Shown here: piece by piece, positions 1 through 8,521 of the stretch
Numbering within the stretch: the stretch's first letter is position 1
Layout: every line of letters starts with the position of its first letter
Origin: Hungatella sp.
Lineage (GTDB): Bacteria; Bacillota; Clostridia; Lachnospirales; Lachnospiraceae
NCBI GenBank assembly: GCA_022796015.1
Contig: JAAWHU010000010.1
Span: 1-63,945 of the forward strand
Reading direction: 5' to 3'
DNA length: 63,945 nucleotides
The notes under the pieces: model-generated
Seen by the model: the letters and a program-made list of their open reading frames with translations, nothing else
Databases searched by the model: none
What the model was told of the DNA's origin: nothing
Translations under genes and position numbers: made by a program

Positions 1-3
1 ACG

Positions 4-34
4 CAGCTCTAAAACACGAAGTGTTTTGGAGCTG
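4..34. other. Long near-perfect hairpin upstream of lepA
   Basis: Arms 4-17 and 21-34 pair over 14 positions around a GAA loop, with one G-U wobble. No T-run follows on the plus strand, so it does not look like a simple rho-independent terminator of an upstream gene. It could be a processing or regulatory stem in the leader of the lepA transcript, or one copy of a dispersed intergenic repeat; no second copy was noticed in this window. Confidence 0.5.
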
Positions 35-88
35 AACCCGGCGCAAATAAGCCAGCTAGCCCGGTGTTAATGGGTATGTCTGCCCGGC

Positions 89-113
89 GGGGAGCGTGCA
101 ACCTCCCCCTTTT
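89..113 (+). terminator. Possible weak terminator before lepA
   Basis: GGGGAG (89-94) pairs with CTCCCC (103-108) around an 8-nt loop and is followed by CTTTT. The stem is short and the T-run only four long. It may end transcription of a gene left of the window, with the lepA promoter lying between it and 232. No clear promoter boxes were seen. Confidence 0.3.
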
Positions 114-231
114 ACACATAGGTAACTGCGAAGCTCAAAGCTTGGCCGAATAATCTGATCAGAACATTCTCCTGGCCTCGACTTTTGCAATCACCTAACC
201 TCTTACACAACAAGAAAGGAACCCCAGCATT

Positions 232-2046
232 ATGCCATCTGTTGATCAAAATAAAATTCGTAATTTTTGCATTATTGCCCACATCGACCACGGCAAGTCC
301 ACTCTGGCCGACAGAATCATTGAGATGACAGGGCTTTTGACAAGCAGGGAGATGCAGTCCCAAGTGTTAGATAATATGGAACTTGAACGGGAGCGGGGGA
401 TTACCATAAAAGCCCAGACGGTCCGCACTGTGTACAAGGCCAAGAACGGTGAAGAATACATTTTTAATCTCATAGACACTCCCGGTCACGTGGATTTTAA
501 CTACGAGGTATCCCGGAGCCTGGCGGCCTGCGATGGGGCCATTCTGGTGGTGGATGCAGCCCAGGGAATCGAGGCCCAGACGCTGGCCAATGTATACCTG
601 GCTCTGGATCATGACTTGGATGTGTTCCCGGTTATCAACAAGATCGATCTGCCAAGTGCGGAGCCGGACCGGGTAGCCGCAGAGATCGAGGACGTCATTG
701 GCTTAGAGGCCCATGACGCCCCCAGGATTTCCGCCAAGACGGGAATCAATATAGAAGAAGTTCTGGAATCCATTGTAGAGAAGATTCCGGCCCCTGACGG
801 CGACCCTGACGCTCCTCTTCAAGCGTTGATCTTTGATTCTCTCTACGACTCCTACAAGGGAGTCATTATTTTCTGCAGAATCAAACAGGGCACCGTAAAA
901 AAGGGCACCATGATCCGCATGATGGCCACCGGGGCCCAGGAAGAGGTGGTGGAAGTAGGATACTTTGGAGCCGGTCAGTTTATCCCCTGTCAGGAGCTGA
1001 GCGCCGGCATGGTAGGTTACATTACTGCCAGCATTAAAAACGTGAAAGATACGGCAGTTGGCGACACCATCACCGACAGTGACAATCCATGTTCAGAGCC
1101 TCTTCCAGGTTACAAAAAGGTTACATCCATGGTGTATTGCGGCCTCTATCCCGCAGATGGGGCCAAGTATAATGATTTGAGAGATGCATTGGAAAAGCTG
1201 CAGCTCAATGACGCGTCCCTGTTCTTCGAGCCGGAGACCTCCATTGCCCTTGGATTCGGTTTTCGCTGCGGCTTCTTGGGACTGCTCCATCTTGAGATTA
1301 TCCAGGAACGTCTGGAGAGAGAATATAATCTGGATCTGGTAACCACGGCGCCCGGCGTTGTCTACCAAGTGTACAAGAAAAACGGTGAGATGATTCAGCT
1401 GACCAATCCCTCCAACCTGCCTGACCCGGCGGAGATCGAGTACATGGAGGAACCGGTGGTCAGTGCAGAGATTATGGTCACTACAGAATATGTGGGAGCC
1501 ATCATGACTCTGTGCCAGGAAAGGCGGGGAGTGTATCTGGGAATGGAGTATATTGAGACCACCCGGGCTCTCCTTAAATATGACCTTCCCCTCAACGAGA
1601 TCATCTATGATTTCTTTGACGCCCTCAAGTCCCGCTCCCGGGGATATGCCTCCTTTGACTATGAGATCAAGGGTTACCAGCAGTCTGAGCTGGTGAAGCT
1701 GGATATTTTAATCAATAAAGAAGAGGTGGACGCTCTGTCCTTCATTGTCCATGCATCCTCGGCCTATGAGAGAGGAAGGCGGATGTGTGAGAAGCTGAAG
1801 GAGGAGATCCCCAGGCATCTCTTTGAGATCCCCATCCAGGCGGCTGTAGGCGGCCGGATTATTGCCAGGGAGACTGTGAAAGCTATGCGCAAGGACGTAC
1901 TGGCCAAATGCTACGGCGGTGATATCTCCAGAAAGAAGAAGCTTCTGGAGAAGCAGAAGGAAGGCAAAAAGCGGATGCGCCAAGTGGGCAATGTAGAGAT
2001 TCCACAGAAGGCTTTTATGAGTGTGCTTAAATTAGACGAGGGATAG
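232..2046 (+). CDS. lepA: Elongation factor 4 (LepA), ribosomal back-translocase GTPase
   Basis: Ribosome-bound translational GTPase of 604 residues (family about 600). The P-loop AHIDHGKST sits at residues 16-24 and is followed by the G2-G4 motifs of the EF-G class (DTPGH, NKID). The C-terminal LepA-specific domain is intact, with the [17 protein letters not shown] stretch and a lysine-rich tail. The ATG at 232 follows an AAAGGA box about 12 nt upstream. hemW starts three bases after the stop, the usual Firmicutes lepA-hemW pairing. The family is thought to act when ribosomes stall or assemble under ionic stress. Identification is near certain. Confidence 0.98.
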   Translation: MPSVDQNKIRNFCIIAHIDHGKSTLADRIIEMTGLLTSREMQSQVLDNMELERERGITIKAQTVRTVYKAKNGEEYIFNLIDTPGHVDFNYEVSRSLAACDGAILVVDAAQGIEAQTLANVYLALDHDLDVFPVINKIDLPSAEPDRVAAEIEDVIGLEAHDAPRISAKTGINIEEVLESIVEKIPAPDGDPDAPLQALIFDSLYDSYKGVIIFCRIKQGTVKKGTMIRMMATGAQEEVVEVGYFGAGQFIPCQELSAGMVGYITASIKNVKDTAVGDTITDSDNPCSEPLPGYKKVTSMVYCGLYPADGAKYNDLRDALEKLQLNDASLFFEPETSIALGFGFRCGFLGLLHLEIIQERLEREYNLDLVTTAPGVVYQVYKKNGEMIQLTNPSNLPDPAEIEYMEEPVVSAEIMVTTEYVGAIMTLCQERRGVYLGMEYIETTRALLKYDLPLNEIIYDFFDALKSRSRGYASFDYEIKGYQQSELVKLDILINKEEVDALSFIVHASSAYERGRRMCEKLKEEIPRHLFEIPIQAAVGGRIIARETVKAMRKDVLAKCYGGDISRKKKLLEKQKEGKKRMRQVGNVEIPQKAFMSVLKLDEG

Positions 2047-2049
2047 ACT

Positions 2050-3204
2050 TTGAGAAAACCACTGGAATTATATATTCACATTCCGTTCTGCGCCAAGAAG
2101 TGCGCCTACTGTGATTTTTTGTCGGCGCCTGCCGGCATCGGCGTGCAGCGCAGCTATGTAGAACAGCTGATTAATGAAATATCATGCCAGAGTGCCCGCT
2201 ATCCGGGATACCAAGTGACGTCGGTATACCTGGGAGGAGGCACTCCTTCTTTGTTGGAGCCTCATGAGATTGAGGCGGTTATGAACCAGGTACGCCGCGT
2301 TTTTCGTGTGGAGGAGGATGCGGAGGTGACCATGGAGGTCAATCCGGGCACCGTTACCTTAGAAAAATTAAAAGCATATGCAGAGGGGGGAATCAACCGG
2401 ATCAGCATCGGCCTCCAGTCGGCAGACGACAGGGAACTGAAGGCTCTGGGCAGGATCCATACTTATGACGAATTTCTAAAAACCTACCAGAGAGCGAGAC
2501 AGGCAGGGTTTACTAACATCAATATTGATCTCATGTCCGCGCTTCCCGGCCAGAGCCTTGCTTCCTGGAAATCCACGCTCAAGCAGGTAACCCGGCTGAA
2601 GCCGGAGCATATCTCGGCTTACAGCCTTATGGTGGAAGAGGGGACTCCTTTTTATGAGAGATACCATGACCATCCGGAACTTCTGCCCGACGAGGACGAG
2701 GAGCGGAACATGTACTACGCGGCCAAGCAGTTTCTCAAGGAGCAGGGATTTGTTCGGTATGAGATCTCCAACTATGCAAAGCCGGGACGTGAATGCCGCC
2801 ATAACATAGGGTACTGGACAGGAGTGGAGTATTTGGGACTGGGGCTGGGGGCGTCCTCCTATATTCAAGGGTTCCGTTTCCGCAATGAAAGTGATTTAAA
2901 GACCTATCTTCATATTAAGATGAGCAGAGAAGCTGCAGACAGCCGCCTGCACCAGGACATGGTAAGGCTGACAGAGAAAGAAAAGATGGAAGAATTTATG
3001 TTTTTGGGACTCAGGATGATAAACGGAGTGTCCGAGGAAGAATTTTTCAGGCGTTTTGGCGTCAGTCTGTTGGAGGTATACGGAGCCGTGATGAGTAAGC
3101 TTCTGGCCAATCGGCTCATGGTAAGGGAACCTCCCTTTTGGCGGCTCACTGATTTTGGAATCGATATCAGTAACTATGTGCTCAGCGAATTTCTGCTGCC
3201 ATAG
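2050..3204 (+). CDS. hemW: HemW-type radical SAM heme chaperone
   Basis: 384-residue radical SAM protein. The cluster motif C14-x3-C18-x2-C21 is followed by DF, the HemW/HemN arrangement. The TLG-type GGGTPS motif and the C-terminal HemN region are present. It lacks the extra N-terminal features of true coproporphyrinogen dehydrogenase HemN, and its place right after lepA is typical of HemW, which binds heme for delivery to target proteins. The start is TTG at 2050, three bases after the lepA stop, using a GAGGG box within the end of lepA. Its last 31 bases overlap the convergent minus-strand gene ending at 3174. Confidence 0.93.
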   Translation: MRKPLELYIHIPFCAKKCAYCDFLSAPAGIGVQRSYVEQLINEISCQSARYPGYQVTSVYLGGGTPSLLEPHEIEAVMNQVRRVFRVEEDAEVTMEVNPGTVTLEKLKAYAEGGINRISIGLQSADDRELKALGRIHTYDEFLKTYQRARQAGFTNINIDLMSALPGQSLASWKSTLKQVTRLKPEHISAYSLMVEEGTPFYERYHDHPELLPDEDEERNMYYAAKQFLKEQGFVRYEISNYAKPGRECRHNIGYWTGVEYLGLGLGASSYIQGFRFRNESDLKTYLHIKMSREAADSRLHQDMVRLTEKEKMEEFMFLGLRMINGVSEEEFFRRFGVSLLEVYGAVMSKLLANRLMVREPPFWRLTDFGIDISNYVLSEFLLP

Positions 3205-4067
3205 GACCTTTGGCAGTTATGCACAAAGTCCAGATAAAGATGATAGACCTGTTTGGTGTCCAGGGCGATTACCTGGCGGAAGGAAAGGTCTGTCATAAGG
3301 CTTAGGACAAAACGGCAGCCCAGATAATAGCCTGTGTCAGCATATCCCCGGTAATTGCACCAGTCGCCGAAATACTGCTGGTTAAACCGGGTCATGGAAG
3401 GAAGAGCTCGGTGGAAATCCTCCAGAATCTCTATAAAGTGGTGATCACACCACTCCCTCCACCCGTTTTTATCCTGGTGATAAAAATGAAAATCTCCCAC
3501 AAGCGCCTGCTCAAAATACATGGCAACCCCTTCTGTGAACAGCTGCCACACAAAGGAGGGGCAGGAGCCCTCAGGCTGTTGGTCCATAAGGCCGTGCTGG
3601 AAATGATAGATATGGCCCAGCTCGTGGTAAATCAGGCCATACATGGAGCTTTGGTCGTGCCAGTTTAATTCCAGAATCTTTTCTACGCCCAAAAGAACCG
3701 TATGGATCCCGTTTATGACGGTCATCCTTCCGGCAGAACTCCCCAGCCCTAAGTACAGAATCAGCTCCGCATCTATACTTTGGCCGAACTGCTGTGTAAT
3801 CCTCTGGTTTAAATTCCTGGCAGCACAGAGAAAGGATTCATGAAGAATGTCTAACTGGGGATTTTTCCAGACACGGTTAATAAGGGGCAGGAAATCCTGT
3901 TCAAAGGTGCGGGAGCTGTTGTGAAGATATGCATTCAGTTCCCGTTTAAAAACAGAAGCCCCGTTTTCGTAAATGGAGTTAATGTAGGTTTCCCATCTGG
4001 TTTCATTAAATTGTCCGTTGTCAAATAAGCCCTGGATTTGATCACAGGTATCCACAATATGAATCAT
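3174..4067 (-). CDS. Putative HExxH zinc metallopeptidase-like protein
   Basis: About 297 residues, no signal peptide. H148-E149-L-G-H152 forms a zincin HExxH motif, with a candidate third ligand glutamate at E179 in LFTEG, a gluzincin-like spacing. I cannot place it in a named peptidase family. The reading frame extends to a TTG at 4151 that touches the stop of the upstream gene, but the ATG at 4067 has a GGTGAGGG box at good distance, and the extra 28 residues look non-coding. It lies 80 nt downstream of the metallophosphoesterase and is probably cotranscribed from the LacI-controlled promoter near 5200. Its 3' end overlaps hemW. Substrate unknown; it could also be an inactive scaffold. Confidence 0.72.
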   Translation of the reverse strand: MIHIVDTCDQIQGLFDNGQFNETRWETYINSIYENGASVFKRELNAYLHNSSRTFEQDFLPLINRVWKNPQLDILHESFLCAARNLNQRITQQFGQSIDAELILYLGLGSSAGRMTVINGIHTVLLGVEKILELNWHDQSSMYGLIYHELGHIYHFQHGLMDQQPEGSCPSFVWQLFTEGVAMYFEQALVGDFHFYHQDKNGWREWCDHHFIEILEDFHRALPSMTRFNQQYFGDWCNYRGYADTGYYLGCRFVLSLMTDLSFRQVIALDTKQVYHLYLDFVHNCQRSYGSRNSLST

Positions 4068-4147
4068 AAAAACAGCCCTCACCTTCAGCCGGCCTTTGAT
4101 TTTGACTGTCAGCTGTATCACTATGGTAAGGGCAATCACAATAATTT

Positions 4148-5152
4148 TCAAGAGTTTTCTTTAAGTTTTCCGGAGTTAAAACGCAGCCTGCGGTTTTTCA
4201 CGCTGGGGGACACCGGATGAGCCCGAAAATGAAGCTCCTGGGGAGTAGGAGGAATAAACCGGCTTTGCCGTCCAAGGATCCGTATCTCTTCGTTCGTCAG
4301 GGTCACTATGGCATAGACAGGGTCGCGGTAAGGAAAGGTGTAGCGGAGATTGGGGAAATTCTCTTCTGTGGCCTGGTCAAACCTTTGACAGGCAAAGCCC
4401 GGGCCCACCCAGTGGTTGGAAATGCTGTTGATGCAGTAGTGGAGAATGCCATCCCGGATCTCATATTCGTCCACATGGACATGGCCGTAGATGCACATTT
4501 TTACCCGGGGAAAACCATGATCCGTGACAGAGGAGAGGATCTTATAAAATTCATCGTAGTTGCGGAGTCCGCCTCCCTGCCTCCGGGGATACAGAGGCTG
4601 GTGAGAAAAAATCACAGCAGGCTCCGGCGAGGCCTTAAGGACATGTAAAAGCCAGGAGAGCTGCTCCTCATCCAGATAAGGTGAGTCTGGAAAATCAATG
4701 TAATTCCCGTAGGAGTAGCCACGAATCCTGCCCTCCTGATCCTGATAGTGGTTGGCATCCAGGACAATCAGATGCCAGCCCTTGTGGTGGAAATCATAGT
4801 AGGGGGAAGGCATGCCCAACAGCCTTACTGCCTCCTCCTTAGATGAAAAATCCATCTCATGATTCCCCAGCACATGGTAGTGGGGGAGCGAGAAGGAATT
4901 GTACTGGTCAAGAATCTCCATCTTAGAGATGGGAGGTGTGCGGGTCATGGCATTTTTCAGATTGATGGGCAGATTTTTCTCGGAACAAAGGCATCGGCCA
5001 ATCACCTGGGGGTATGTAAAATCGCCGGCGGTGATGACAAAATCCACATTTCTTTTTTGGCAGTCCCGGAGAAAAAGGGCAAGGCGTCGCTGTCCATCCT
5101 GCATAATGTCCAGATGCAGATCGGAAAACAGCCCGAATGTCAAAGGTGTCAT
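4148..5152 (-). CDS. Calcineurin-like metallophosphoesterase
   Basis: 334 residues from ATG 5152, which follows a GGGAGGGAC box. A longer frame to 5224 has no ribosome site and runs through the promoter. The dimetal phosphoesterase signature is complete: D11-L-H13, GDF around D44, GNHE at 96-99 with a following D, a FSHQP block and a GHVH block. The family hydrolyses phosphomonoesters or diesters, and the substrate cannot be told from sequence. No signal peptide, so cytoplasmic. It is first in a minus-strand pair with the HExxH protein and is driven by a promoter carrying two LacI-type palindromes, which ties it to the sugar importer at 9744-15038. Confidence 0.88.
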   Translation of the reverse strand: MTPLTFGLFSDLHLDIMQDGQRRLALFLRDCQKRNVDFVITAGDFTYPQVIGRCLCSEKNLPINLKNAMTRTPPISKMEILDQYNSFSLPHYHVLGNHEMDFSSKEEAVRLLGMPSPYYDFHHKGWHLIVLDANHYQDQEGRIRGYSYGNYIDFPDSPYLDEEQLSWLLHVLKASPEPAVIFSHQPLYPRRQGGGLRNYDEFYKILSSVTDHGFPRVKMCIYGHVHVDEYEIRDGILHYCINSISNHWVGPGFACQRFDQATEENFPNLRYTFPYRDPVYAIVTLTNEEIRILGRQSRFIPPTPQELHFRAHPVSPSVKNRRLRFNSGKLKENS

Positions 5153-5167
5153 AATAGTCCCTCCCGT

Positions 5168-5183
5168 ATTTACTCGTGTAAAT
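5168..5183. promoter_or_regulatory. LacI-type operator 1 (ATTTAC-TCGT-GTAAAT)
   Basis: A 16-bp palindrome with perfect 6-bp arms. It lies just downstream of the predicted start of the minus-strand phosphoesterase transcript, where a bound repressor would act as a roadblock. It matches three other sites in the window, including the one over the promoter of the LacI gene at 8522. Confidence 0.72.
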
Positions 5184-5195
5184 AGAATTAATGAG

Positions 5196-5224
5196 AGTAT
5201 ATCCCATATAGTTACTCGTGTCAA
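5196..5224 (-). promoter_or_regulatory. Promoter for the phosphoesterase/HExxH operon
   Basis: Reading the minus strand: TTGACA (5224-5219), 17-nt spacer, TATACT (5201-5196). The -35 box and the bases after it are the same as in the lacI-family gene promoter at 8362-8390 (TTGACACGAGTAA, then TATACT at the same spacing), so the two promoters look like copies under one repressor. Confidence 0.8.
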
Positions 5225-5225
5225 T
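5210..5225. promoter_or_regulatory. LacI-type operator 2, over the -35 box
   Basis: AGTTACTCGTGTCAAT, a weaker copy of the 16-bp palindrome. It covers the -35 box of the minus-strand promoter and ends 8 bp before the -35 of the divergent SGNH gene, so one bound repressor could control both directions. Confidence 0.68.
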
Positions 5226-5232
5226 ATCTTCC

Positions 5233-5261
5233 TTGACTTTTTTTATGCTCCGTGATACCAT
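5233..5261 (+). promoter_or_regulatory. Probable promoter of the SGNH hydrolase gene
   Basis: TTGACT (5233-5238), 17-nt spacer, TACCAT (5256-5261). The -10 matches the consensus at four of six positions. Operator 2 lies directly upstream. Confidence 0.5.
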
Positions 5262-5305
5262 CCCATGGTAAATATGTCAGCACGTGAAAAGGAGAGATGG
5301 GACTC

Positions 5306-5953
5306 ATGGGAAGTATATTAGAAGGCAAGACTCTGGCGGCACTTGGAGATTCTCTGATCTACGGCAATCTCTTGGGCAATGAAAAGACCTGGGTGAATCT
5401 GCTGGGCAGGAAGCATCATATGAAGGTGTTTAATTATGGTATCAACGGCAATCCTGTGGCAGTGCAGGAGAAGGAACCGGAGCGGATCCCTATGTGCATC
5501 CGGTACCAGGACATGACTAAGGACGCAGACTATGTGGTGATTCTGGGCGGAGCCAACGACAAAAGGCTGGATGTTCCCATTGGGGAATGTTCCTTCTCCA
5601 ACCGGGATACAAGGACTTTTATGGGAGCTTTGAACACGCTGATAGAAGGAGTTACCGGCAGATCCCCTAAGGCCCGCCTTCTGCTGATGACCAATTATAA
5701 CCGCTGGCCTCAGAAGAACCGCCTTGGGCTTTCTGATCTTGACTATGTGGATGCCATGATTAAGGCAGGGGAGCTGTGGTCCGTGCCCTGTTTTGACAAT
5801 TACCGGAACTGCGGCCTTTCTTTCCAGAATCCGGCCCAGCTGTCGTGGATTGATGAGGGCTTGAGCATGGGCCTTCAGGAGAATCATCATTTTTCCCCGG
5901 AGGCCTATGAGTGGCTTGTGGATAAATACCAGGTTGTGCTGGAAGGCCTGTAA
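5306..5953 (+). CDS. SGNH/GDSL-family hydrolase
   Basis: About 215 residues. The GDSL block holds the nucleophile at S16 (GDSLIYG), followed by a glycine block (NGNP), the GGAND asparagine block and a C-terminal block with HHFSPE that should supply the catalytic His. The family cleaves esters, often acetyl groups on carbohydrates. There is no signal sequence, so it acts in the cytoplasm. An ATG at 5297 is also in frame, but it sits only two bases from the AAGGAG box; the ATG at 5306 is better spaced. It diverges from the phosphoesterase operon and shares its LacI operators, so it may deacylate an imported sugar. Confidence 0.85.
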   Translation: MGSILEGKTLAALGDSLIYGNLLGNEKTWVNLLGRKHHMKVFNYGINGNPVAVQEKEPERIPMCIRYQDMTKDADYVVILGGANDKRLDVPIGECSFSNRDTRTFMGALNTLIEGVTGRSPKARLLLMTNYNRWPQKNRLGLSDLDYVDAMIKAGELWSVPCFDNYRNCGLSFQNPAQLSWIDEGLSMGLQENHHFSPEAYEWLVDKYQVVLEGL

Positions 5954-6031
5954 CAGCTCCAAAAAGCTATAAAGAAGCAATATTATTCCTGAAAAAAGCA
6001 AGAAAGTGTACATACCATCTGAGATCATACA

Positions 6032-6060
6032 GCCGGAATCCTGCCAGGCAGGATTTCGGC
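6032..6060. other. Hairpin between convergent genes
   Basis: Stem of about 13 bp around a CAG loop, with one wobble pair, lying between the SGNH gene (ends 5953) and the convergent AraC gene (ends 6149). There is no T-run on either side, so termination activity is doubtful. Confidence 0.4.
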
Positions 6061-6148
6061 GCTGTCTTGTAAGTCTTAAGTCAAGCAAGATTCTTCCCGT
6101 TATCTCCAACATAAAGCATGTAAAAAAACAGGACTTTGCAATACAATA

Positions 6149-7018
6149 TCAGTGTTCCTCTTGTTCCCGGTAGGAGGCACGAAAAGATAGAGGATGAATG
6201 CCTACCCTTTTGAGGAAGAGATTCGTAAAATGCCGTGGATTGTCGTAGCCCACCTCCTTACTCACTGCAGAGATGGTCTTGTCGGTGTAGAGCAAAAGGC
6301 CGAAGGAGGCAGTAAGGCGGCAGGTGATCAGATGGTTAATGGGTGAGATCTGATATTGAGAGGAGAGGGCATGGCTGATCACTCCCTGGCTGATATGAAA
6401 ATGCCGGGACAGGGAATCAAGGGTGACAGGCTCCTTGTAGTGACGGCTGATATAGAGAAGAACATCATGAGCCAGGGCGGCGTGGGAGTCCTTGGAGAAC
6501 TGGGGCAGCTTGGGCGCACCCGAAAAAAGCTGGTAAGTGAGAATTACCAGAGCGGAAGCCAGAAGATTGCACATATAGGAGCAGGATGCAGGCTTTTGTT
6601 CCCTCTGATATAAGATCTGGGCGGCGGTGCTCTGAATAAAATCACAGCTGTGTTCCAAATGGAGCAGAGGACAGAGATCAGGGGCTATGATATGGTTGTC
6701 AGGCAGCCCGGGAATCCTAAATCCGGTGATGGAGCAGTTGTAGGCATCTAAAGGATCCTGGTGATCAGAATACACGGCGTGGAGGGCCCTGGGGTTTACA
6801 ATGATGAGGTCATTCTGCTTCAGATGGTAGGGTACATTGTCGATGGTGTAGGTTCCCCGTCCCTTGTTGATATAGACCAGTTCGCAGAGATCCTCATGGA
6901 GATGATAGTTGAAGAACCAGTGAGGGTTGCTGTGGGAGTGGACGATTTTGGTAATAACAGGAGATGTATTGTCCTCAAAAAATGCAGTTGATGCGGTGTC
7001 AAAGGGCAGGGAGATCAT
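6149..7018 (-). CDS. AraC-family transcriptional regulator
   Basis: 289 residues. The N-terminal half is a cupin-like sensing domain (region HLHEDLCELVYINKG at about 40-55). The C-terminal 100 residues hold two helix-turn-helix units, including TLDSLSRHFHISQGVISHAL and the conserved second motif ending VGYDNPRHFTNLFLKRVGIHPLSFR. The ATG at 7018 has an AAGGAGG box. It is divergent from the MFS transporter at 7120 with a 101-nt shared control region, so it most likely activates that transporter in response to its substrate. Such regulators usually bind sugars. Confidence 0.93.
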   Translation of the reverse strand: MISLPFDTASTAFFEDNTSPVITKIVHSHSNPHWFFNYHLHEDLCELVYINKGRGTYTIDNVPYHLKQNDLIIVNPRALHAVYSDHQDPLDAYNCSITGFRIPGLPDNHIIAPDLCPLLHLEHSCDFIQSTAAQILYQREQKPASCSYMCNLLASALVILTYQLFSGAPKLPQFSKDSHAALAHDVLLYISRHYKEPVTLDSLSRHFHISQGVISHALSSQYQISPINHLITCRLTASFGLLLYTDKTISAVSKEVGYDNPRHFTNLFLKRVGIHPLSFRASYREQEEH

Positions 7019-7119
7019 GGGAGGGGCCTCCTTGTAAAATGTATTTTTCTATCCTAAAGTATAGATGATAAAAAGTCCCTGTGCAACAATAATTTCGGAC
7101 TGAAAAAAGCGGAGGAGTT

Positions 7120-8307
7120 ATGAAAAGTAAAAAATATATGCCTACAATAATCTTGATTTATCTTCACTATCTGATTCACGGCATTGCCCTGATTATTTTG
7201 TCTCAATGTGCCCTGTATCTGAAGGATCAGATGCATACGGATTATGCCGGGGTGATGTTTGTGGTGTCAGGCCTTGGTATCGGAAAAGTGGTGACACAGT
7301 ATTTTGGGGGGATTCTGTCTGACCGCGTGGGAAGGAAGCCCTTTATGTATCTCAGCGTGGCGTGCTATACCGCATTTTTCTTGGGAATCCTGTGGGCGCC
7401 TAACATCTATGTGGGTTTTGCTTTTTATTTCCTGTGCGGTGTGGGAAATACCTGCCTGGATTCCGGCGGTTCCAATGCCCTTATGGAGATTATGGATACT
7501 ATGGTGGGAACGGCGTCTATTCTCACCAAGCTGTTCATCGCCGCAGGACAGTTTATCCTTCCCATAGTGCTGGGGTTCATAGGGGCCAATGAGATGTACT
7601 ACGGACTGTCCTTCATGGGCTGTGCGGGAATCTGTATGGTCATAGGGCTCTTTTTGTACAGGGCGCCCTTTGTACCTGCAGAGTCCTCTAAAAGAGCGGT
7701 ACGGCAGTCGGCTGAAAAGTACAGGGTCAGGCTGGGATTAGAGGGAGTAGCGCTGATCCTCATAGGATATACCTCCACTGCCACCTTCCACACCTTTACA
7801 AGCTGGGGGACCATCTATGGGAGAGACGTGGCCGGGCTCTCTGAGGTTTCGGCCCAGACCATTATGAGCTTTTACAGTATGGGAGCCTTCTTGTCTGTGC
7901 TGATTATGGCCATCCTGGTGAGGAAAACCATAAAGCCTGTAAGAATCCTGATGTTCTATCCCTTCGGGGCGGCGATGGTGCTGACCCTCCTTCTCATGTT
8001 TCCCACAGAGCCGGTATTTCGCGTCATGGGATTCCTGGTGGGATGCTTTGCCGGAGGAGGAGTGTTTCAGCTGGCAGTGGCAGTGATGGTAGAATTTTTT
8101 CCGGAGGCAAAAGGTACAGTCACAGGCATGGTCTATACGGCGTCCGGCGTGGCCCTGTTTGCAGACCCTGCCATTACAGGCTGGCTGTCGGGAATCAATA
8201 TGAGATATGTACTGATCTATGATATAGGGGCGGCGGTTCTGGGAGTTATTCTGGCGGTTCTGGTGAATATCCGGTATGGCAGAAGGCCTGGGTTGTCAAA
8301 AGTCTGA
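7120..8307 (+). CDS. MFS transporter, probably sugar or sugar-derivative
   Basis: 395 residues with a hydrophobic profile consistent with 12 membrane segments. The MFS signature between helices 2 and 3 is clear (GGILSDRVGRKP, about residues 62-73), and a basic loop at about 190-200 separates the two halves. The ATG follows GCGGAGGAG. The divergent AraC gene is the likely regulator. The substrate is not evident from sequence. Confidence 0.9.
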   Translation: MKSKKYMPTIILIYLHYLIHGIALIILSQCALYLKDQMHTDYAGVMFVVSGLGIGKVVTQYFGGILSDRVGRKPFMYLSVACYTAFFLGILWAPNIYVGFAFYFLCGVGNTCLDSGGSNALMEIMDTMVGTASILTKLFIAAGQFILPIVLGFIGANEMYYGLSFMGCAGICMVIGLFLYRAPFVPAESSKRAVRQSAEKYRVRLGLEGVALILIGYTSTATFHTFTSWGTIYGRDVAGLSEVSAQTIMSFYSMGAFLSVLIMAILVRKTIKPVRILMFYPFGAAMVLTLLLMFPTEPVFRVMGFLVGCFAGGGVFQLAVAVMVEFFPEAKGTVTGMVYTASGVALFADPAITGWLSGINMRYVLIYDIGAAVLGVILAVLVNIRYGRRPGLSKV

Positions 8308-8325
8308 TGACAGGGCTTTTGACAA
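8293..8325 (+). terminator. Inverted repeat over the MFS stop codon, possible terminator
   Basis: TTGTCAAAAG (8293-8302) and CTTTTGACAA (8316-8325) are perfect 10-bp arms around a 13-nt loop containing the TGA stop. No T-run follows, so it is either a weak terminator or an mRNA 3'-end stabiliser. Confidence 0.4.
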
Positions 8326-8360
8326 TCCAAGCCTATTAAAACAGGAACCGTAAAACCTAT

Positions 8361-8376
8361 ATTGACACGAGTAAAT
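8361..8376. promoter_or_regulatory. LacI-type operator 3, over the lacI-family promoter
   Basis: ATTGACACGAGTAAAT. It includes the -35 box of the promoter of the regulator gene at 8522, so the regulator is predicted to repress itself. Confidence 0.75.
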
Positions 8377-8390
8377 ATTTGTGATATACT
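8362..8390 (+). promoter_or_regulatory. Promoter of the LacI-family regulator gene
   Basis: TTGACA (8362-8367), exactly 17 nt, TATACT (8385-8390). This is a strong sigma-A promoter and leaves a leader of about 125 nt before 8522. Confidence 0.85.
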
Positions 8391-8521
8391 CCTTCCTATA
8401 AGAAGCGGAGATGGCCAAAGCTTACAAAAAGTAACATGATAGCCGCTCTTTTGTTTTAGGCTGGGGCCGGTGAAAGCGGCCAACCTTAGATTCATGGACA
8501 TAAAAAGGAAAAGGGACGAAT

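Noticed and set aside
4068-4151. Longer start (TTG 4151) for the HExxH protein
   Set aside because: The added 28 residues are not protein-like in this context and an ATG with a strong ribosome site follows at 4067.
5318-6112. Minus-strand frame of 264 codons
   Set aside because: Antisense to the SGNH hydrolase with no ribosome site; the plus-strand gene has clear catalytic motifs.
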